Shown: positions 56,316-64,000 of the stretch, piece by piece | Numbering within the stretch: the stretch's first letter is position 1 | How the letters are laid out: every line of letters begins with the position of its first letter | Assembly (NCBI GenBank): GCA_000729835.1 | Contig: JFHB01000031.1 | Coordinates: 1-64,000, forward strand | DNA: 64,000 nt | Source of the DNA: Atkinsonella hypoxylon | Lineage: Eukaryota > Ascomycota > Sordariomycetes > Hypocreales > Clavicipitaceae | Direction: 5' to 3' | Translations under genes and position numbers: made by a program | Notes under the pieces: generated by a model | Told to the model about the DNA's origin: nothing | Databases searched by the model: none | The model's input: only the letters and a program-made list of their open reading frames with translations

Positions 56316-59300
56316 TCAATGAGCAGGCTGCACGGCAGTCTCATCAGCTTCTTCGGGGATGGAGCCATCTTGTCCGTCAAAGCCCTCGTCATTTGCGTAA
56401 TCGAGCTTCTCCTGCTGCGCGAGAGCTTGTGCTGATACGATCTCGGCTAGTCTTTTCAGACGTGGAGTTTGGAGCCCTACATCAAGAGTCAGTTATATTT
56501 AGCCATATCTGATAACGAAAAATCGAGAATTGAATCTTACAAGATGGGGTGTAAGTTTCGAGGGCTGTGATGGCTCGCGGCTCTGCGATCTCATAGGGTC
56601 CACTGTCGTCCATATCCACAGCTTGAAGCAGCAAAACGTCACTCTTCTCAGTCACTCGAGATGCGACAGCTTTCATTATCTCGCCGTTAATAGGTTGTTC
56701 ATAGTCTGCGACCAGATACTGGTTGAGAAGTTTTTGAATCTGATTCGGTGATAACCTATCGGCAATTTAGTGATTCACGTAGCAAGTATCTTGAGCATGT
56801 GAACGGCCAGGACTTACATCCAACAAATGTCCTGAATGATCTCAATATCATTGAGCGTCGCCTTCTTCAGCTGTAAAAGTTTTGTGGCTTGCTAAAAAAG
56901 AACAAGCAGGTTAGTACATAGTCATGCCATGGAGCATCAGCTACAGAGTCGTTGGAAAACTCACCATGAGATGTTCGAGTTGGAGTGTCCCTTCAGGCAT
57001 ATCATGACTCTTGCACCATTCTTCGATGCGAGTGATGTTATAGTTGATCTGCAAACCTCGCTTCCAAGAAAGGAAGTTACGACGCATCAGCAAGTCATTG
57101 AAGGCTGTTACACCAACAAGACGAAGCAATTCTGTGATAGTCTGCGTAATGATAGAATCTTCAAGATAGAAGGCCTTCATAGCTCTGAAAACACTATTCA
57201 ACAAGCTGAGGAGATTATCCATACTGTAGGCCGGCGCAGAATTAGATTGTAGCAATTTGCCCAAGAATCTGTTGCTTTCGTTCGTAATGAAACCAGGAAG
57301 CGACTGTGATTCGATGATGGCAGGGATGATCATCTTGTGCAACTTCTTCTTGAGAACCTTCATCCAGGTATGGTAAATGTTGAATTCTAAACTTTCAAGA
57401 TCATGCTTGACAATTTCCAGCAAACGATCGTATTCGTAGTTATCCGTCTTCTGGGTCTCGTACCAGTCTTCGGCCAGAAATACGAATGACAGCATCTCGT
57501 GCACATTAGAGAGCCAAAACGCACCAGGGTTGATTGCTTCATCGCCATCATGTTGCATGACCTCCTGCTGAATTGACTGCATTACATTTGCCAAAAACCG
57601 TTCGGATTCTTTTACAAAGCCATTATTCCACATTTCTGACGTAACGAGGTTGATGAGATAAGACGGGAAAAGAACTTCCTTGTCAGAAGGAGGCGGCGTG
57701 GTATTGGGTGATGGAATCTTGAGATTACGAATCAGGCCCATAGTGACTTCCTCATTCAATCCATCCTCATCTGCGAGGAGAGTCTCCAGTTCCATTTCAA
57801 TGTTGTCCACACCAGGTATGTAGGTTGCGCCAGAAAGATTCTGTCTGTGGGCAGTGCTAGTGACTGCCATGGAAACAGGGCGAGGGTTGTATGCGCCGCT
57901 GAACCGATCCAAATCCCTGGGTTCCGCTCCTGCGCTCCTGCGCTTAGGCTTCTTTGAAGCAACGAGGTTGATGAGGCCAGCAGCGTTAGATGTTCCAGTG
58001 GCAGCACCGTTGACAGGCTCACCGTTGACAGGCGCGCTTCTCTTAGCAACTTCTAGCGCATCTCGAAGGGCTTCAAGTTCTTGTCTTAGGCTGATGTTGT
58101 CTTTCTCGCGCTCATTGCTTATTTGTCTGGCTGACTCCAGCTCCGTGTTTGACAAGCGAAGCGAATCTCTCAACTCGCGTTCTTCCTCCTGCATTCTCTT
58201 AATGTTAGCCGTCGACTCATCAAATGCTTGCTGAAGCTTCTTCATCTCCTCTTCCATCGCTTGGAGTCGTGCAACCGCGATGCCAGCTTGGTTCGCTTCT
58301 GTCTGCAACTCCTTGGTTCTAGCCTCGAGAGCGTTGTGACGATTCTTCCACGACTTGATCTGGCTCTCATAGTTCTCGACCTGCCCGGCCAGGTTCTTGT
58401 TCCTTTCCTTCATTGATCCCAGCGACTGAGTAAGCTCGACAACTTTGTTTTCTAGCTTGTACGATATTTGCTTCAGATCACGAGCTTCTTCGCGGATCGT
58501 CTTGTAGGCGCGTCGAGCTCTCTTACCACGCCACAAGCTTTGAATCAGTGTCACCTTCCTACGATATTGACGCCACGACTGCAGTTGACGCCGCGATCGC
58601 CAAGCTCGCTGGATGACGAGTGCAGCATTGCCCACCCTCGTCTCCATGATCTGCTTTCGCCTAAGATATCCCTTGGCAGCTGAGTCGAAGAGTATTATGT
58701 CCCTTCTGATAGACAAGAATTTCTTGTGTTCTTTTTGACCACGCCACACACGCTGAATCGTTGTGGCGGCCCTGATCGTGCGCAATTCTTGGGCACGTTT
58801 CCGGGCAATGTACGCTCTAGCAGCGGATTGCGAAAGAACGACAGATTCTCGGGCGTCCAAGTATCGGCGTCTATAATACTTCGCTCTCAAGTTCTTCTGG
58901 ATGAGAATGGCGCATTGATTGAGTCGATTTGTCCTAAGATTCTCTAAGAAAGCGAGCATGCCTGCTCGGAAGAAAATCTTTGTGAGACCTAGTTGATACT
59001 TGTCAAGTCCTTTGCCAGTGCTGGTACCTAATGCTTTTGTGAGGATTGCGTTGGCCATGTCGCGAATTTCGGAAGTCCACTGTCCAGAATGAACAAGCAT
59101 GTAATATCTGAGAGCAAACTCCTCGTATGTCCATCTTGTGGGATATCCAGCACATGATATACGCACGGTTTCGAGAACACCACAAGCACGTAGCTGGCTC
59201 AGGACCATTGGTCCTTCAAATTGCCACGCCTCCTTCGCTTCATTTGGCTTGATGCACCGAATGTAGTGTACATCTGTATTGTTGATGGTGTTCATGAGTT

Positions 59301-61421
59301 CTATCAGAGACGATCGGAAAATGCCACCGAGAGTGGGTTTCCTGTTTACAGCCACGCCGATTTTGCGGCCCCCGGCAGGTTTTACAGCATTTGAGGAAGC
59401 AGAAGCAACATCCTTCTCCCTGACAGCAGAGGCTGCATCCAGAACCTGCTTCAAGAATGTGTTGGTCGTTGCTCGGAGAACAGTCATATGCTCATCCGGA
59501 ACAGTGTCTCGATTCTTCTCGATGAAGCCCTCTGACTCATACGTAACATCGATGGCATAATGACAAACAGTGAATGCGGATTTACCGAACCTCGGCTTCT
59601 TGAAAAATTTATGTTGCTTCTCGGTTGCGAAGTTGTGATGGAGCTTCGTCACAAATTGTTCGTCGGATCCCATTGGTAGCCGAGATTCTTCATCTAAAAG
59701 CGATAGAATACCCAATTTGCCCTCGATGAGATCGATGCAGGGTTGGTTGTCCGAAAAGTCGATAAAAGTCCAATCAATCTGTTCCTTCAGATATTCTTCC
59801 TGTTCCAGCTTGAAAACATGTTGATTGAATTCCTGTTGAAGCTTCTCATTGGCGTAGTTGATACAGAATTGTTCGAAGGAATTCTTGGCGAAGTGCTCAA
59901 ATCCATAGATATCAAGGACACCGATAAAGGACTTGACACGGTTCAAAACTTCTTCTGTCGCCAAACTATGGTTGATAATTTCAACGAGCCAATCAAACAG
60001 GCTAGAGTAGATAAATTTCGCAACTGAATCACGCACAACAACAGCCTGAGCCTGGCTCAAATTAGACGTGATTTTTTCGCCGCGTGTGACTAACTGCTTT
60101 TTGACAATCCACTTGGCGAACTCAGGCGCGTCGACACCCAGGATTGTGCATGCTTTTTCCAATGACGGCTCCGTTGGCGCTAGAACACTATCGGTTCTAG
60201 ATGCTGTGATCTTGACATTGCCGAGGTGCAGTAGACCGGCTAAGAGCTTAAAAATATCATTTTGTTGCAGTTCCGAAACTCCTATCGTTTGCAGTGACTT
60301 CTTGGTAGCATCGAATTCAGCTTTATCGTCAACGCCGTCGATAGTTGGACAATTGCCTTGATTCAAGTATTCGAATTGCTCAATGGGAAGAATGTCGAGC
60401 TCTTGCCTTTGGGCATTGGATGCACCAGCCACTAGCTGATAGAAGATATGATAGTTACGCTCCTTTAATGGCTGGAAGACGAGCCTTGACCGTTCGAGAA
60501 GATATGTACGGATCTTGGCACCGATAATGTTGGTTTTATCGTCAAACATGATCTCGATGTATTTACCAAAACGTGAAGAGTTATCATTTCGAGTGGTCTT
60601 GGCGTTGCCAAAGGCTTCCATGATGGGATTGGTAGCCAGAATTTGTTCTTCAGTTTCACTCATGGCCTCGGCTCCACGTTTGGAACGAGCTCCGGGGTTA
60701 TCCGGCGACTCTCTGGTGGCGAAGTACCGCATGATGTATTTTGCGCTTACTGTCTTACCGGCGCCGGACTCACCAGAAACCACAATCGTCTGATTATTAT
60801 TGTCGCGAATCATGTCCATGAAAGCTTCTTCGGCGATGGCAAACAAGTGAGGAGCTTGTGTTGCCCTTTGTTTTCCAGCATACACTTGCACCATGCCTGG
60901 AACGTATAGGGAATCTACTCGAGCGAATGGATTTGTTGCAATCAGGACGATGCCGCTATAAGTATAGATTTCCTTTTGTAGGTATCGTAATCGAATAGCT
61001 TGCAGGACTATGCGGCTGTTAGTACTACAAGTACGAGAGCGAGTTCCTAACGCACTATCCAGGGTATAAGTCTGTACCTGCTGGTTCGTTCAAATGAGAT
61101 AGGTTCGTCAGGTCATCGCTGGCTTCTAGCATCGTAGGATTCATGAGGGGCGGTAAGGATGCATCACTGCCGCTCTGTAGTGCTTCGACGGAGACTTCGA
61201 TTGTTTTGGTCTGTCGGCGGGACATAGGCCGAGTCAGCATGTATACCTTGAGAGATGTTCCAAAACACTTGAGATATACTCATTACCTCGCCATTATCGA
61301 GCTTGAATATAAGCTTAGCCTTGGAACCTTCAATTTCTTTGCTGATGAGCTCCGAGGCTACCCAGCCTTCGGCAGCATCAGGCTGCCACGCCCTCGTACC
61401 AACATCGTACGTCGATGCCAT
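56316..61421 (-). CDS. MYO2: Class V myosin, six exons
   Basis: This actin motor carries secretory vesicles and organelles to hyphal tips. Exons on the minus strand are 61421-61287, 61210-61078, 61007-56965, 56891-56818, 56755-56541 and 56476-56316, all in phase, for 1,586 residues. The start MASTYDVGTRAWQPDAAEGW opens an SH3-like N-terminus. The motor holds P-loop GESGAGKT (about 168-175), switch I NDNSSRFGKY, switch II LDIYGFE and actin-loop text. Six IQ-like repeats (QKNLRAKYYRRRY and others) follow, then a coiled coil. The globular cargo (DIL) domain includes ESERFLANVMQ, FWLSNVHEMLSFV and LLSLLNSVFRAMKAFYLE. Exons 4-6 complete the tail with ATKLLQLKKATLNDIEIIQD, then LKRLAEIVSAQALAQQEKLD, and end ETAVQPAH. 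Confidence 0.95.
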
Positions 61422-63361
61422 GGAATGAGCTACCAGCAGGGCGCTGGAAATTAAACGATGAAAGACAACGCGATAGGCTACGCAAGATGTCGAGTTTTGG
61501 GGAAGTCATTCAGGACTTGGGTTGCTCTATATGAAGCTCAATCAGGAGTGGCTGTATTACTTGGAGCGACCGGGGCACGTTAAAGGGGGGCGGGTCCAAT
61601 TACGGGGGCAGAAGCGACACTTGCCTCGGAGTAGATATATTAAGGCTCAAGTTGGCAAGCAAAGCGGATTTATCAATGAGCGACCCTAGAAGAAATCGGT
61701 GAAGTAGAGCCAACTTTGATTTTTTTTTTTTTTTGAAAAAAAAGGTCTAGCCAGCGAGAATGTGGCAAGAGGCTAATAGAAAGCCAAGTCGCTCGCTCGT
61801 GCTACATCAGTTTACTGAAGATGGCCAAGCGCTTTGGCACCTACACAGCCGCCTGACTTTTTAAATTGAGACATGAAAGTTTCTCAACCAATTGTAAATA
61901 ACCTCTCTACATATAATACCCATACGGATATAAATGTATAATTCCGAAAATATATAATTAAGCTAGCTATTTAATAACGCATTTTAAAAAAAAAAAAAAA
62001 AGGGAAAAGTCTTATTGTGACAAATTCTTTTTAAATATCATATTAATAGGGGTCATGGGCGATGATGTCTAACTTAAAAAGTCAGGCACCTGCCCCACTC
62101 CAACGCGTCTGTCTGGAGTTCGACAAGACGCCCGCAGCCGCAACGATAGTTAGGGGTTGAGAGAGACATGCAGTGTACTGTGTCAAGAATGTCCTGATAC
62201 GCGGTCTTCGATGGACCTCAAAGGTTTGAGTTGTCGTACCAGTACGTCGACTTCACTGGTAGGACTTCACACGAACCGCGCCGCGCATGCAAGTGGTCCT
62301 GTCTGGTTCGCGTTGGTAAACCTTTACCTCAACGTCTCCTTGCTGACCATTCGACCCATCAGGCATAATCCCCTCGGGGACGATAAGGCTCCAGGTGCAA
62401 AGGCGACAGGGCTCGGTCCAATCAAATTCATCGCTGCAGGTGATACATCTCCTTCTATATAAAGCTATACTATAGTATAAGTACTAGCAACGGCCTAAGT
62501 TACAAAGAGGAACATTTCACATCTCACAACTCTACTGGTTTTCGAAGGTTGCCTAAGGTCGCTCGGGCTGCGCCCAATCGCCAGCAATTAAAGTGGGCTA
62601 CCATGTACCTGGAGCCCTATCGGTCAGCATTCCCGTACTCTGTACTCCGTACTCTATCTAATATCTATACTGATCCGCGCTGTGGACCTGATGCATAGGC
62701 GAGAAGCATTTTAAGGCACCAATCAAGGCATAATGACCCGCATCCGTTCTGCTCAAGGTACAACGTAACAATCAGCTGCGACACAACGGCCCACTTCGAC
62801 CCTTCTTCAATCTCAGCACAGTTTTACTACACAGCCGAAAGTGCACAATCAAAGCGGATCAGAGAGTCGGCGACGTGTTTAAGATAGTTTCCAAGTGGAT
62901 TTAAGCTAATGATATTGAGATCAAAAGAGTGGACCGATCCAACTGAGCCTAGGATTACAAAGCCTTATATATTTTAACAAATGATTTTGAGACCAGAATA
63001 TTTCCTAATGTTAAGTAGGATATCCTTCTACAAGTTTGCGTCTTTTTACCCTGCCGTACTGGTTGCGGCTCACTTCGGCCGCACCATGTCTTTGTTCTTG
63101 CAGCACATCACGGTTAACAACCTAACATCCCATGTGAACGAGGTCTGGCATTCTTGCCAAGCATGCAGATTTCTCCTGATCCGTATATTAACGTTTTTTT
63201 TTTTCAATAAAAAAGTTCGTCCTCACAATGCAGAGTTTCTAAACAGTTACCTCATCCTCAAGTCTATTTGTTTAAGTTGTTAAGTTCAACTGTGCAAGAG
63301 CCCGACCCAATGCTTCAACAATTTCATTCTCGTTCCCAAACTCTGGTGATTGGTGATAGTC
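61422..63361. other. Gene-poor stretch with poly-A/T runs
   Basis: No convincing gene. Runs of T at 61721-61734, A at 61987-62001 and T at 63197-63205, plus AT-rich sequence at 61900-62040. The motif CTGTACTCCGTACTC lies near 62641. This holds the myosin promoter and possibly decayed DNA. Confidence 0.4.
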
Positions 63362-63800
63362 TTATTCTAGCACGCAAAACCTTTCGCAATCTACTGTAAT
63401 GATTTGATACCCATCTACTGGCACGTTGAGTGCCCATGACCAGGCTCGTCTTCACAGATCCCATTCACGCTTGCTCTTTTAGTATAATACTCGGGTCATA
63501 ATGCATGCTAAGTGAACCATGAATAAGCAAAAGAAGTATCATCAAGTGAACGAGGCCAATTAGAGAAACTTACAGCTAAGACTTTCCAGGCTCTCCGTGA
63601 TGTCTTTGATCTCTTCATACTGTACATTGCTGATATCGGCCATAAGGTATGCAACCTGAGAAAATGGTTAGGTACGATTTGATATGTTATGTGACTTCAT
63701 CAACTGGAGGAGGGCCTACATCGCCTTTGCTGTCACTGATTTGCTTGTCGACATTGTGATTGCCAAGTATTTCGTTGACTATGGCAAAGTCAGTTTCAAC
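63362..63800 (-). CDS. Possible partial gene, unknown function
   Basis: Three exon-like pieces on the minus strand share one frame when joined: 63800-63696 (VETDFAIVNEILGNHNVDKQ and on to PPPVDE), 63655-63574 (VAYLMADISNVQYEEI then DITESLESLS) and 63417-63362 (DGYQIITVDCERFCVLE-stop). The second junction has a good donor (GTAAGT) and acceptor (CCAG). The first intron would be only 40 nt with a weak GTCACA donor, which counts against it. An upstream acceptor CTAG at 63801 implies more exons further right or outside the window. The composition is protein-like, but I recognise no family. Confidence 0.3.
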
Positions 63801-64000
63801 CTAGTCCATTTATTGGTCCTCCTAGGTCCAAATTTGGCATTGCTTGAGCGCGAACCTTTACGAAGAACACCGGGAACATTGCGGTGTATGTATATAACCT
63901 GTTAATTAGGTGTTGACTATTAGTTGACCAAAAATCTCAAGGCAGGATGGACTGTGTCTTGTGTTGCAAGCGGCGCTTACTCTAGCATGGTTGTGCTCAT

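Noticed and set aside
57854..60909. Many plus-strand frames opposite the myosin gene
   Set aside because: They are antisense shadows of a long conserved coding exon.

Overview
The window is nuclear DNA of a filamentous ascomycete (Pezizomycotina), most likely a sordariomycete of the order Hypocreales. Three things point there. Almost every gene is broken by short GT-AG introns of about 50-110 nt with CTAAC/CTGAC-like branch sites. The proteins match filamentous-fungal families: ATG28, an STE6-type full ABC exporter, IKS1, a WAPL-domain protein, RHEB and a class V myosin. No bacterial operon or ribosome-binding-site structure is seen. All exon joins given here were worked out by eye from splice sites, reading phase and remembered family sequence; no RNA or database support was available.

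Left part (0-9.6 kb): a DUF1769 gene, a decayed gene full of TAA stops that looks mutated by RIP, a small secreted six-cysteine protein, a gene-poor stretch with an inverted repeat, a DHA1-type MFS transporter, and a five-exon PBDC1 (Ypl225w-type) eEF1A-chaperone gene.

Middle part (10-36 kb): the STE6-type ABC exporter converges on a PMC1-type Ca2+ ATPase. Next come a secreted purine-nucleoside-permease-family protein, the kinase IKS1, a short MFS transporter relic, pyruvate kinase, a probable tiny spliced gene, and a divergent pair of ATG28 and a WDR68/DCAF7-like WD40 protein.

Right part (37-61.5 kb) is a dense housekeeping block. It holds SPT5, a small mitochondrial-looking membrane protein, a 111-residue conserved-looking protein, WAPL, RHEB, seryl-tRNA synthetase, a C78-family (ZUFSP/UFSP) peptidase that lacks the usual N-terminal zinc finger, HAM1, FAP7 and class V myosin. 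A 176-bp terminal-inverted-repeat element (MITE) carrying two telomere-type TTAGGG units sits between the synthetase and the peptidase. The last 2.5 kb hold little except a possible partial gene at the edge.

No secondary-metabolite cluster, CRISPR array, rRNA or intact tRNA was found. Functional links between neighbours are loose, as is normal for a fungal chromosome. Shared themes are nutrient and TOR signalling (RHEB, ATG28), transcription and chromatin (SPT5, WAPL), translation (seryl-tRNA synthetase, PBDC1, FAP7) and nucleotide hygiene (HAM1). I saw no clearly new multi-gene system. The most notable items are the telomere-repeat MITE, the shortened C78 peptidase beside it, the secreted cysteine protein and the RIP-like relic next to it.
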